Source: Fictibacillus macauensis ZFHKF-1 (GTDB lineage Bacteria > Bacillota > Bacilli > Bacillales > Fictibacillaceae). From it: 64,000 nt of DNA. A model generated the notes under the pieces. It saw only the letters and a list, made by a program, of their open reading frames with translations, made no database searches and was not told the origin of the DNA. Of this stretch, positions 9,041 to 17,305 are shown one piece after another. Location: NCBI RefSeq assembly GCF_000269865.1, contig NZ_AKKV01000036.1:94776-158775 (forward strand), read 5' to 3'. Made by a program: the position numbers and the translations under genes. The first letter of the stretch is position 1. Each line of letters starts with the position of its first letter.

Positions 9041-9074
9041 AAAAGCGATCTCTCTTTTCGAGATCGCTTTTTTA
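9041..9074 (+). terminator. Rho-independent terminator of the hpa operon
   Basis: AGCGATCTC and GAGATCGCT form a perfect stem around a seven-base loop, followed by a T tract. It lies four bases after the hpaF stop codon. Confidence 0.9.
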
Positions 9075-9163
9075 ACGTTAGGCAGGAAATTGACAGTTAA
9101 ATAAAAACTATAAAAAGATATTTAGGCTATATACATTTCATGTTATCTCAAGGAGTTGATCAC

Positions 9164-9298
9164 ATGAAAACCAATATTGAATTTGCTAAGGAAATTAGCG
9201 TATACGTTAAATTCCGATTTTCTAACCCATCTGGGCATCGCTATTACTCTCAAAAGAAACTAGAGGGGCTGATAAGTTCATCTTATCAGCCCCTATGA
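9164..9298 (+). CDS. Small ORF, 44 residues, unknown
   Basis: ATG 9164 is preceded by AAGGAGTTGAT at good spacing. The predicted peptide is basic, starts MKTNIEFAKE and has no hydrophobic segment. Its last codons lie inside a perfect 13-bp inverted repeat (9264-9294), so the reading frame ends within a hairpin. It may be a real small protein or the surviving start of a longer lost gene. No family is recognised. Confidence 0.35.
   Translation: MKTNIEFAKEISVYVKFRFSNPSGHRYYSQKKLEGLISSSYQPL
9264..9294. repeat. Perfect 13-bp inverted repeat without a T tract
   Basis: AGGGGCTGATAAG at 9264-9276 and CTTATCAGCCCCT at 9282-9294 around a five-base loop. No T run follows on either strand, so it does not look like an ordinary terminator. 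It overlaps the end of the 44-residue ORF. Confidence 0.7.
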
Positions 9299-9360
9299 AT
9301 GGATTTGAAACTATTAAAAATAAAAATTACGATTAATAATCCTTATTAGAAAGAAAATCG

Positions 9361-9555
9361 TCAAGATCGCATTGAGAAAAAAAGAATGGATGTGACTAAC
9401 TTAGCCGTTCGATTATGTTTATACATTCTAAAGTAATAGATTGAAAGCATTGCAAAATAGAATGCCGTAAAAGTCAGTAGTATTAAGAATAAGGGTAAAT
9501 CCGTTAGTATAGATTCAATTGTTTTCACGAATGCGTCCAGTTTGATCTCCTCCAC
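9361..9555 (-). CDS. Small membrane protein, hypothetical
   Basis: 64 residues with one long hydrophobic stretch (about residues 20-42) and a basic tail rich in Tyr and Lys. The GTG start at 9555 overlaps a GGAGGAG sequence that would normally serve as ribosome site, so the true start may lie further inside. No operon partner; it is followed by a long non-coding stretch to 9710 that holds only a palindrome around a NotI site (9649-9662). The function is unknown and even its expression is uncertain. Confidence 0.3.
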   Translation of the reverse strand: MEEIKLDAFVKTIESILTDLPLFLILLTFTAFYFAMLSIYYFRMYKHNRTAKLVTSILFFSMRS

Positions 9556-9710
9556 ATTTGCTACAAAGAACTATACCTGTTTTTTGAGATCGATAAACAA
9601 CGATTCAACATCACTGTTAGCACTCCATACACTACAACGAGCTTTATAGTTGCGGCCGCAACTCCAAGCCCCAGTAATGGTACCAGCTAATCATGCGCAT
9701 AGCCAAACCA

Positions 9711-9756
9711 CAAAAGCAGTCGCCATTTTTTTAAAAAAATGGCGACTGCTTTATGT
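9711..9756 (-). terminator. Terminator of the NlpC/P60 gene
   Basis: An 18-bp perfect stem: AGCAGTCGCCATTTTTTT at 9715-9732 and its complement at 9733-9750, with a T-rich flank on the minus strand. Strong enough to work in both directions. Confidence 0.85.
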
Positions 9757-9786
9757 TTATTATGTGTACAGGGCGGGTATTGGTTA

Positions 9787-10233
9787 TTACATGCGTTTTC
9801 CTTTTAGAAAACGAGGCCCCCAATAACTATTTGTTAACGAGTCAACGCGTACGCCGTTAGATGCGGCGTGAACGAACTTTTTACCTCCAAGATAAATACC
9901 AACATGTGAAGCGCCACGCTTATATGTATGGAAGAAGACCATGTCGCCCTTTTTTAAGTTCGATTTTGATACGCTTGATCCTCTATTGTATAAATCTCCT
10001 GTCGTACGAGGTACCCATTTTCCAGCCTTTTTGAAAGAATAGCCAACAAATCCGGAGCAATCAAACCCACTTGGTGATGTGCCACCCCATTTATATTTTA
10101 CGCCAATATAGCGTTTCCCGATGTCTGCTGCTTTTTCTCGATATGTATACTTTGCATCTACAGAATGTCCGCCTACTAACCCAGTGACTGCCAAACTCAT
10201 TGTAAGCATTGAAGCAATTAGTCCTTTTTTCAT
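9787..10233 (-). CDS. Secreted NlpC/P60 cell-wall hydrolase
   Basis: 148 residues: signal peptide 1-27 (MKK start, cleavage after VDA) followed directly by an NlpC/P60 cysteine peptidase domain. The catalytic residues Cys59 (GFDCSGF), His110 (ASHVGIY) and His122 (FVHAAS) are all present. Such enzymes cut the gamma-D-Glu to diamino-acid bond of peptidoglycan stem peptides. No LysM or SH3 wall-binding domain is present, so it would be a small freely secreted hydrolase or one held by charge. Good ribosome site (GGAGGGG) and its own terminator; it is transcribed alone. Confidence 0.88.
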   Translation of the reverse strand: MKKGLIASMLTMSLAVTGLVGGHSVDAKYTYREKAADIGKRYIGVKYKWGGTSPSGFDCSGFVGYSFKKAGKWVPRTTGDLYNRGSSVSKSNLKKGDMVFFHTYKRGASHVGIYLGGKKFVHAASNGVRVDSLTNSYWGPRFLKGKRM

Positions 10234-10587
10234 CGTTTCAAAACCCCTCCGTTTTTTGGTCAGACACTTTGTTCGTTCAACGTGCCTGCTTTCTTGTAAT
10301 CTACTAGTTATAATTTAACAGAAAAAGGCATAAAAAGTTATTACAGGAAACTTACTTTACATATCATCTATGTTACAAATATGACATAAAAATCCAAAAA
10401 TAATGAAACTAGTTGCTATTACGAGGGATTTCGCTGTTACATTTGTCGGGTACATGCTCATAGAAAAGGTGAATTCGACAAAATTCTAGGTCTCTTTTCA
10501 CCTTTTTTCTACTATTCTTTTCCTGAAAATATCAATATAATAGTAATGGTTTACAAAAGAGTTACGAATAAAGAAAGTAGGATTGTT
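10234..10587. promoter_or_regulatory. Intergenic control region between divergent genes
   Basis: A 354-base gap between the NlpC/P60 gene (minus) and the metallo-hydrolase gene (plus). A long-loop hairpin, AAAAGGTGAA at 10464-10473 against TTCACCTTTT at 10497-10506, resembles a weak terminator. TATAAT at 10536-10541 is a good -10 for the plus-strand gene although the -35 is poor. Nothing else was recognised. Confidence 0.4.
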
Positions 10588-11448
10588 ATGTTAAAAGCAT
10601 TATCACCACGCGTGTATTATATGGAACATGTACAGGAGACGGATCGTCCTGCGCTCGGACTCATTGTTGGAGAGAATTATAGTATAGCGGTAGATGCTGG
10701 TAATTCACCTGCTCATGCCTCTCTTTTTTTAGAACAAGCAACAGCGCTTACACAATCACCGATTGAATTTGTGGTAATTACACACTGGCACTGGGATCAT
10801 GTGTTTGGCATTCGTACAATGAATTGCCATAGCATTAGCCATTTTGAAACGAAGGAAAAAATTGCAATCATGACAACGCAAGACTGGGACGATGCCTCAT
10901 TAGATGAACGTGTTGTTACAGGAGAGGAAATTTCCTTTTGTAGTGAAATGATTAAGAAAGAAATGCCTGTTCGAGATGATTTAATACTTAAAGTACCGGA
11001 TATTACATTTACTCAAACAATGACGCTTGATTTAGGTGGCATTACCGCTGTCATTGACCATGTAGGTGGTGTGCATGCCCCTGATTCTTCCATTGTTTAT
11101 GTACCACAAGAACACATCGTATTTGTAGGAGATTGTCTGTATCAAGATTTCTATTCTGGGGAATGGAGCTATGATTTGCAAGCGTTTCAGGTGCTTGTTG
11201 ACAAGCTATTACGCTATGAAGCTCGCTGGTACGTTCTCGGACATCAGCATCCAAAAACGAAAGAAGATTTTACCGCTTTTGTGCAAGAAATCTTAACCAT
11301 CGGTGAGCTTGTTGGACAGGCGGAATCACTTCATGATGTGCAAGCGGTGTATGAGCAGGCGTACGGGCATGAACCAAGTGAGGATGAGCGCGAATGGATG
11401 CGGAATTTTATTGCCGGTAATCATAAAAAACGGAACGCTCAAGCATGA
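10588..11448 (+). CDS. Metallo-beta-lactamase-fold hydrolase
   Basis: 286 residues with the MBL zinc-binding motif HWHWDH near residue 73, a second-shell HVGGVH region near residue 157, the bridging Asp in FVGDCLY near residue 178, and the C-terminal LGHQHP. Usually such cytosolic enzymes hydrolyse thioesters, lactones or phosphodiesters; the substrate is not predictable. ATG 10588 was chosen over ATG 10546 because the latter sits right behind a TATAAT promoter and lacks a ribosome site. It overlaps the next gene by 4 bases (ATGA), so the two are translationally coupled. Confidence 0.82.
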   Translation: MLKALSPRVYYMEHVQETDRPALGLIVGENYSIAVDAGNSPAHASLFLEQATALTQSPIEFVVITHWHWDHVFGIRTMNCHSISHFETKEKIAIMTTQDWDDASLDERVVTGEEISFCSEMIKKEMPVRDDLILKVPDITFTQTMTLDLGGITAVIDHVGGVHAPDSSIVYVPQEHIVFVGDCLYQDFYSGEWSYDLQAFQVLVDKLLRYEARWYVLGHQHPKTKEDFTAFVQEILTIGELVGQAESLHDVQAVYEQAYGHEPSEDEREWMRNFIAGNHKKRNAQA

Positions 11449-11789
11449 AAAACTTAGGAAAACTATTCGGACTAGGACTCATTGTTGTAGCGATATACAT
11501 GACATTTTTCACTACGTTTTCAGTAGAGCTTACAGACTATATAACGCTCATTCAAATCGTTATTGTACTAGGCGGATGGCTGTTAGGATACTTTCGCTTG
11601 GTTAATAAAGATAAGCTTAAAACGATTTTCATCATGGAGTTTTATGTATATTTAACCGTACTTTTCTTTGTAAAGGACGCGTCAATTTTCTTTACGGTTA
11701 TGTACATTATTTGTACGATTTTTATAGTGTTTTTTATCGGTATAACGTTGATTACCTCTAGAGGAAGTCAAGAGTATAGCAAACGATAA
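11445..11789 (+). CDS. Four-helix membrane protein, hypothetical
   Basis: 114 residues with four predicted membrane segments (about 7-25, 32-50, 62-78, 84-104) and a charged C-terminus. The start overlaps the stop of the metallo-hydrolase gene, which suggests joint expression. No family recognised. Confidence 0.7.
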   Translation: MKNLGKLFGLGLIVVAIYMTFFTTFSVELTDYITLIQIVIVLGGWLLGYFRLVNKDKLKTIFIMEFYVYLTVLFFVKDASIFFTVMYIICTIFIVFFIGITLITSRGSQEYSKR

Positions 11790-11839
11790 CATAAAAGTAA
11801 AATAGTGGTATAGTTGACCGATAAGGGGGCATCTTGATA

Positions 11840-12883
11840 GTGAAAAAATACATGCCGATTGCACTCGGTGCTTTGATTATTATTATCATAAGTGTCGCTA
11901 CAGCTGTTTATTTTGGTAAGAAATCAACGGCAGAATCACCGGAAAGACCATTAAAAATTATCGATCATGATTATAAGGTAAAAGTAACCTTGCCAATTGG
12001 CAATACGTTTGCGTATGCAGGATCTGCTGATTACCTCTATTTCAATGCTGCGATTGACAGCGAGTTGCCTAATAAAATTGTTCAATATAATTGAAAAACG
12101 AAGAAAATAAAAGAACTATTCACCTCAAAAAACGACGCCCCATATGTGGGTAGCAGCTTGCAATCAAATCGTGATTGGGTTATTTGGCAAGACGGCGCCG
12201 ATCAAGGCGGAACAATGGGGATTTATGCATATAACGTACATACAGGCGAAACACACGAAGTAGATCCGCCACGTCACTCGCTTGAAGGTTTAGGTCGTAT
12301 TGTACTAGCAGAGAATTATGTAGTGTGGACTGATCCTGGGGAACAGAAGAGTAAAGAGGTGATGTATACCTACCATTTGCCTAGCAAAAAGAAAGAGACG
12401 TTAGCAAGAGGGGATGTATACGTTTTGTCTGAACGAAATGGAAAGGTTTTGTACAGAACAAAACATCACCTCATTTTATATGATCCACAACGCCATTCGA
12501 AAAAGAGATGGAACGTACCGAAAGAAGCAGCCGAAATCTTTTTACTGAATGAACATCAAGTGTTATTTACGACGGAGACGAAGGCTAATACGGCGCTATT
12601 ATGGTTGTATGATCTTACAACAAAAGCAAAGACAAAGTTTCCGATTATGGTTTCAACCAAGGAGTTAATGATTGATGGTGATGATCAAGTTAGTATTTTA
12701 GATGACGACGCGCCCATTTTACATCGCTTTAAGATTACGAGTCATATGAAGCTTCAGCATAAAAAAATGAAAAGCGATGGAGAAGAGATTCTTCAACAAA
12801 ACAATCTATTTTTGCAATTAAAAGTTGATTCGAAATTCAAAGAACAGCAGTTAATCGTATCGAAAAAAGACTACGTAAAATAG
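11840..12883 (+). pseudogene. Propeller-like surface protein, interrupted by an in-frame TGA
   Basis: First of three tandem paralogues. The frame runs from GTG 11840 (after AAGGGGG) to 12883 but is stopped by TGA at 12092-12094. The intact paralogue downstream reads IQYN-Arg-ETK where this one reads VQYN-stop-KTK, so a single CGA to TGA change explains the break. Both halves keep clear similarity to the neighbours, for example the NRDWVIWQDG and NYVVWTDP strands, typical of repeating beta-propeller blades. An N-terminal hydrophobic anchor (about residues 5-25) is present. Loss looks recent. Alternatives are a sequencing error or two separately translated halves, the second from GTG 12146. Confidence 0.75.
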
Positions 12884-12909
12884 AAGAAACGGCAAAGAGG
12901 GATTCGATT

Positions 12910-13941
12910 GTGATGAAGCTAAAAAATCTTGGCATACTTTTAGTAGGTATTATATTAATTACCTTTGGTAGCTTTAAAGCTTGGGAGTGGTTTGCAGGGA
13001 CAAAAGAGCCTGCAACCACAACGTTACTCGTTGACCAAGAACAGCGAACAAAGGTAAAGCTTCCCTATGGAGGCATCCATTCGTATACTGGAAACAGTCG
13101 TTATTTGTTTTTTAGCGCAAATGATACAAATAAGGTGAGTAAACCAAATAAAGTAATTCAATACAACCGTGAAACAAAAAATTACGCATGTATTTATACG
13201 TCTGATCGTAAAGAAGCAAACGTTCAAAATGTAAGCGCTAATAAAGAGTGGGTTGTGTGGGAAGAAGGCCAAGATCAAAAGCCTAATGCAATCTATGTAA
13301 AAGGCATTAAAACAAAGACGATTACCCCCATCCGTCCGGACACAAAGGATGTTACGTACCATCACTTAGCTTTAGGAAGAAATCACATTGCATGGATTGC
13401 CTCTAATCAAGTAAGTAAGGAACAATCATTGTACGTCTACGATTTAATTAATCAAACACAAAAGAAAATAGCGACACTGTCCACAACAGAGCCACCATTA
13501 GTATCTGTTCGAAACGATCAGCTTTTATATGTGAATGAAGAGCGCTTTAACATGTATTCATTCTTTTCGGAACAAACGAAAACGTATCCATGTCCAAAAA
13601 AACACATGCAGCGTGTGAAACTGCTCGGTAAAGATAAGATTGTCTTGTTAGAAAAAGTAGGTCAAGGCATTCTCGATAATCGCGCCTTTCTATATAATTA
13701 TAAAAAGAAGCAGATCATTGCTTTTCCAAAAGAAGCGACAGGAATTGATGGGATGGAAGTAGATCAGCATAATGTCTTTCTACATAAAGAAGATGATCGG
13801 CAAGATACGCTCTATAAAGTGTTGAAAAATAAAGTGAAAAAGGTTGGGAAAAGGGATAGCTGTTATTTAAAAGCGGTAAATGGTCTTTATTTCTATTATG
13901 GCTCTGATCCATTAATTGTTTCCAATCAACGCCCACATTAA
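12910..13941 (+). CDS. Membrane-anchored propeller-like protein, paralogue 2
   Basis: 343 residues. An N-terminal hydrophobic segment (about residues 6-26) is followed by an extracellular region of repeated strands with the pattern N-x-x-W-V-x-W, H-I-A-W and Y-V-Y-D, as in TolB-like six-bladed propellers. It shares order and motifs with the genes before and after it (SANKEWVVWEEG here, SANEKWVTWVDT in the next), so the trio arose by tandem duplication. GTG 12910 and ATG 12913 are both possible starts. It has no catalytic motif; a binding or scaffolding role at the cell surface is inference. Confidence 0.7.
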   Translation: MMKLKNLGILLVGIILITFGSFKAWEWFAGTKEPATTTLLVDQEQRTKVKLPYGGIHSYTGNSRYLFFSANDTNKVSKPNKVIQYNRETKNYACIYTSDRKEANVQNVSANKEWVVWEEGQDQKPNAIYVKGIKTKTITPIRPDTKDVTYHHLALGRNHIAWIASNQVSKEQSLYVYDLINQTQKKIATLSTTEPPLVSVRNDQLLYVNEERFNMYSFFSEQTKTYPCPKKHMQRVKLLGKDKIVLLEKVGQGILDNRAFLYNYKKKQIIAFPKEATGIDGMEVDQHNVFLHKEDDRQDTLYKVLKNKVKKVGKRDSCYLKAVNGLYFYYGSDPLIVSNQRPH

Positions 13942-14035
13942 AAATCTATCCATCGTCATGTATTCCTTATGTTGGGATTGTTGTAAAATAATAAAAGAAT
14001 ACAAGAGGTAGTAACAGTAAAAAAGGAGATTGGAC

Positions 14036-15073
14036 ATGAAACGAATAATGATGGTAGCTACAGCTCTAACACTCGCTACAGTACTAACTAGCCAAACAGT
14101 CGATGCCGAAGAAACGAAGCGAAAAGCGCATAGCCTTTCTCAACTGATCGATCAAGACTATGGTAAAAAAATAAATATAAAAGAAAAATCCTTTTATGAG
14201 TTTGATAGTACTAAAAAAGGGGTTTATTTTACGAACAATGAAGACGCTAAAGATCGGCTACTAGAGTATAATCGGCAAACGCATAAGCTGCGTACGATTT
14301 ATACAACGAAAGTAAAAGACGACTCCCTGATTAAAGATGTATCGGCCAATGAGAAATGGGTAACGTGGGTTGATACAGGGGATGAAGTAGAAGAAACGTC
14401 TGTTATTTATGCGATGAATACAGCTACGCATCAAGTGAAATTGCTCACGCCAAAAGCTCAAAGAAAGAATTATAAGCATGACCTCGTCTTGTCCGGTCAT
14501 TATATTGCGTACCAAACGTATAATCAACATGCCCATCAATTTGAAGTCATTCTTCAAGATCTGATTTCGCAGAAACGGAAAGTCATTATGGCTTCAAAGG
14601 ATTACCGCAGTCAGCTTCGTGTTCAAGATGGTAAGCTCATTTTAAATGTAATCTCGCGTCATCATAGTAAGATTCATGTGTATTCTATAAACAATCATCA
14701 GCTTAAAACGTATAGGCTTCCCAATGTGCGTGTGCATGAAGCAACGATGGTCGGTAAAAAGCTTCTATATGTAGCAACCACAACGTCTGATACTACCGAA
14801 ACGCAACGCGTCATGTTGTACAATCCACAAAGCAAAAGTGTCGTCAAGTTTCCGAAAAAAATGAATATGATTAGTTCAATCGTTGTTGGTCCTAAGAATC
14901 AAGTGTATTTGCAAAGAAATCATGGTTTCTATACACCATTTGCTATTTCCGCTAGTGGACAGATTAGTGAGAAAACACCGTTAATGGCTGAACAATTGAA
15001 AATTCATAACCGTCTGTATGTGTATCGAAAGGCTTCAGCTAGCGGTAGCTTAACCGTTATGACCAAACGCTAA
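14036..15073 (+). CDS. Secreted propeller-like protein, paralogue 3
   Basis: 345 residues from ATG 14036, seven bases after AAAGGAG; the TTG at 14030 is too close. Unlike its neighbours it carries a cleavable-looking signal peptide (1-22, ending TVDA before EETKRK). The mature part is very basic and has the same repeated W-V-x-W and I-Y/Y-V-Y blade strands. Followed by a clear terminator. An 88-base gap separates it from paralogue 2, so it may have its own promoter. Confidence 0.7.
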   Translation: MKRIMMVATALTLATVLTSQTVDAEETKRKAHSLSQLIDQDYGKKINIKEKSFYEFDSTKKGVYFTNNEDAKDRLLEYNRQTHKLRTIYTTKVKDDSLIKDVSANEKWVTWVDTGDEVEETSVIYAMNTATHQVKLLTPKAQRKNYKHDLVLSGHYIAYQTYNQHAHQFEVILQDLISQKRKVIMASKDYRSQLRVQDGKLILNVISRHHSKIHVYSINNHQLKTYRLPNVRVHEATMVGKKLLYVATTTSDTTETQRVMLYNPQSKSVVKFPKKMNMISSIVVGPKNQVYLQRNHGFYTPFAISASGQISEKTPLMAEQLKIHNRLYVYRKASASGSLTVMTKR

Positions 15074-15089
15074 TGAACCATAGTGAGTT

Positions 15090-15120
15090 ACTCCTCTTTA
15101 CTACAAAGAGGAGTTTTTTA
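15090..15120 (+). terminator. Terminator after the propeller cluster
   Basis: ACTCCTCTTT (15090-15099) and AAAGAGGAGT (15105-15114) form a perfect stem with a five-base loop, followed by six T. Confidence 0.88.
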
Positions 15121-15164
15121 CATACTTCACTTGTAAAAAAAGTAGACAGAAACGGAGAACTGAC

Positions 15165-16136
15165 ATGAAAAAGAAAACGCGGCGTTTAGTCGTATTATAT
15201 AGCACCTTTGTGCTAGCGATTGCTTTTATACTCTATACGGTTTATGATCAGCACCGAGTTGCTGTTGTGAAAGAGAGGATTACCTTGCCTCGGTTGCCTG
15301 CTTCCTTTCAAGATTTTCATATTTTACAAGTAAGTGATTTGCATGGAACGTACTTTGGTAAAGAACAAAGCAGGCTTGCGCAAGCCATTAATTCGTTAGA
15401 CTATGATGTGATTGTTTTTACAGGCGATATGGGGAAAAAGGAAAGTGGCACGTCTGCTATTTTTGATCTCATGAAGCATATTGAGAAAAAACGTGGGATG
15501 TATTGGGTGGACGGCCATACAAAGCCACAAGCAATGCAGCGAGTTGGTGGACTTGTGACAGGTAAGCTTACAGCTTTTGGGATTGAGCTTGAACGTCGCG
15601 GTGTGACGGTTCTCAAAGAGCCTGTTGCAATTAAACGTGGACATGACGCCATATGGTTTACGCCGCAAATGTCAGAAGGCACGTTTTCTTTATACACCCC
15701 AAAGAAAACGGCAGCGACCATTCAACAGTTTGGGGGAGAGCAAACGTTTGACGAGGTACATACGTACTATACCCATTTAAAAAAAGCGTATAATCAACTA
15801 AAAAACAAGACAGATCTCAAAATTCTTCTAAGTCATTATCCACAAACAGCATCTCGTTTGAGCGGCAATGATCACCTTCCCTATGATTTCATTGTGGCGG
15901 GGCATCTGCACGGTGGACAGTATCGAATACCAGGCTATGGAGCACCCTATGTGCAAGCGTTGCAAGAAGGCGCTTTTCCCGTGCAATCGCATGTCAAAGG
16001 GCTACAAACGTTCAGCTCTACCTCGCAATACGTGAGTGCTGGTCTTGGCGGAAGTGGAAGCCTTCCCTTTTTGAACATTCGCTTATGGAACACACCGGAA
16101 ATTAATCTCTTAACACTTTCAAAAAAGAGTGATTGA
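15165..16136 (+). CDS. Membrane-anchored metallophosphoesterase with an altered motif
   Basis: 323 residues: a membrane anchor at about 7-25, then a calcineurin-like phosphoesterase domain of the YkuE/YaeI type. Motif DLHG near residue 58, TGDMG near residue 87, SHYP near residue 224 and GHLHGGQ near residue 245 are present. The central GNH[DE] motif, which supplies a metal-bridging Asn and the catalytic His, is replaced by DGHTK in the expected position (YWVDGHTK near residue 120). This could reduce or change activity. The ribosome site CGGAGA precedes ATG 15165. Confidence 0.78.
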   Translation: MKKKTRRLVVLYSTFVLAIAFILYTVYDQHRVAVVKERITLPRLPASFQDFHILQVSDLHGTYFGKEQSRLAQAINSLDYDVIVFTGDMGKKESGTSAIFDLMKHIEKKRGMYWVDGHTKPQAMQRVGGLVTGKLTAFGIELERRGVTVLKEPVAIKRGHDAIWFTPQMSEGTFSLYTPKKTAATIQQFGGEQTFDEVHTYYTHLKKAYNQLKNKTDLKILLSHYPQTASRLSGNDHLPYDFIVAGHLHGGQYRIPGYGAPYVQALQEGAFPVQSHVKGLQTFSSTSQYVSAGLGGSGSLPFLNIRLWNTPEINLLTLSKKSD

Positions 16137-16183
16137 TATTCGTTGTAGGATTTGGTAATATCATCCTAAAAGCAGGTGCGAAA

Positions 16184-16384
16184 ATGAAAAAGAAGCGAAC
16201 AAGTAACATTCTTCTTGTTCTCGGCATGTGGATTGTTTTGGCAGGTATTGCTTGTTATTTACCAGAAACAAAAATTCCAGCATCGTTTTCAAATCTAGGT
16301 ATTGGGTTTATTATTACCGGTATTCTCGTATTGCTCACCGCTACTTACTACAGAGTGCAATCACATAAAAACACAAATGCGTAA
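16184..16384 (+). CDS. Two-helix membrane protein, hypothetical
   Basis: 66 residues with two hydrophobic segments (about 8-25 and 35-54). ATG 16184 after AGGTG is preferred to the earlier in-frame starts, which overlap the phosphoesterase stop. It ends at a clear terminator. No family recognised. Confidence 0.55.
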   Translation: MKKKRTSNILLVLGMWIVLAGIACYLPETKIPASFSNLGIGFIITGILVLLTATYYRVQSHKNTNA

Positions 16385-16391
16385 CACACCG

Positions 16392-16421
16392 TTCGAATGG
16401 GATGACCATTCGAATTTTTTT
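16392..16421 (+). terminator. Terminator after the phosphoesterase unit
   Basis: TTCGAATGG and CCATTCGAA form a nine-base-pair stem followed by seven T. Confidence 0.88.
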
Positions 16422-16432
16422 ATGTAAAAAAA

Positions 16433-16464
16433 AGCGAACTTGAAGAGCATCAAGTTCGCTTTTA
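16433..16464 (-). terminator. Terminator of gbsR
   Basis: AGCGAACTTGA and TCAAGTTCGCT form an 11-bp stem with a six-base loop. On the minus strand a T run follows, directly after the gbsR stop. The T run on the plus side suggests it also works in that direction. Confidence 0.85.
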
Positions 16465-17022
16465 TTCTTCGATTGGTAAGTAGTCAAAGATCTCACCCGT
16501 GCGAAAGCTAGCAACGAGTCGGGTTAACCAATCATAGTATTTTTTTGATTCTTCTAGTTGTGTATAGTACGTTTGTGCGGTTTCTCGTAGGTGACTTAAA
16601 ATCTCCTCATCGTTCATGATGTCCGTTAATTGTTGCTGAGCTACCGCAATCGATTCTAAGTTGATTTTTACTTCTCGATCCCATTTTTTGCAGAAGAAAT
16701 CGATAAATGATTTAAAGAAGTTTTTTTCGGCGACGAACACATCTTTGCGAGAGCCTTTTAGCCACGTTTTATGCACCATCGAAATATCTTGTAGTGTGCG
16801 GACAGCCGTGCTCATACTCGGTTTGCTCATTTTCAGCTCGTCCTTCATCTCATCAAGATTCAGCGGACCACTAAAATACATCGTGCCATAAAGCTTACCT
16901 GCTGATGGGGTAACACCGTATAAGTCCATTGTTTCGGCAATAGACTGAATGACCACGTCCTTTGCGTATTCCAAAGTCTCACTCGCGCGCTGATCTTTCT
17001 CTTGATCCACTACGTCATCCAT
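16462..17022 (-). CDS. gbsR: GbsR-type repressor of choline oxidation genes
   Basis: 186 residues of the GbsR branch of MarR-like winged-helix regulators. The helix-turn-helix covers about residues 45-95 (SAGKLYGTMYFSGPL, MSKPSMSTAVRTL), followed by the coiled C-terminal dimerisation region. In B. subtilis GbsR senses choline and represses gbsAB and the choline importer opuB. It is divergently oriented from gbsA here exactly as in Bacillus, which supports the call. ATG 17022 follows AAAAGG closely. Confidence 0.93.
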   Translation of the reverse strand: MDDVVDQEKDQRASETLEYAKDVVIQSIAETMDLYGVTPSAGKLYGTMYFSGPLNLDEMKDELKMSKPSMSTAVRTLQDISMVHKTWLKGSRKDVFVAEKNFFKSFIDFFCKKWDREVKINLESIAVAQQQLTDIMNDEEILSHLRETAQTYYTQLEESKKYYDWLTRLVASFRTGEIFDYLPIEE

Positions 17023-17208
17023 CCTTTTTGTTAAAATTGTTTCATATTTATTTTATAAATTTAATACTACAGAATTTAAAGGCAATGTCAAATGTTCAAG
17101 AGGAACTTGTTTGTGATGGGTAGAAAAGGCCTTGTCGCTCGTACCATCCGTTAGGAACAATCCGCTACATTTTTTTACAATACATGAAAAATTCAGTTTT
17201 GTTTTTCT

Positions 17209-17238
17209 TTGACAGGGTATACATAGAAATGATAGATT
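17209..17238 (+). promoter_or_regulatory. Predicted sigma-A promoter of gbsAB
   Basis: TTGACA at 17209-17214 is a perfect -35. TAGATT at 17233-17238, with an 18-base spacer, is the best -10. The roughly 70-base untranslated leader to ATG 17306 is where a GbsR operator would be expected, but no operator motif can be named with confidence. Confidence 0.55.
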
Positions 17239-17305
17239 AAAGTTGTTAAAAACGTTAAGAAAAAATTTAACAAACTTTACACTCTTGCTTACAGGAGGAT
17301 TTACT

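Noticed and set aside
9649..9662. GTTGCGGCCGCAAC palindrome with a NotI site, suggesting a cloning scar
   Set aside because: Flanking sequence is ordinary and no vector sequence is visible; a chance 14-bp palindrome is enough.
12146..12883. Independent 245-residue gene starting at GTG 12146
   Set aside because: It is in the same frame as the upstream piece and aligns as one protein with the next paralogue; a nonsense mutation explains the split better.
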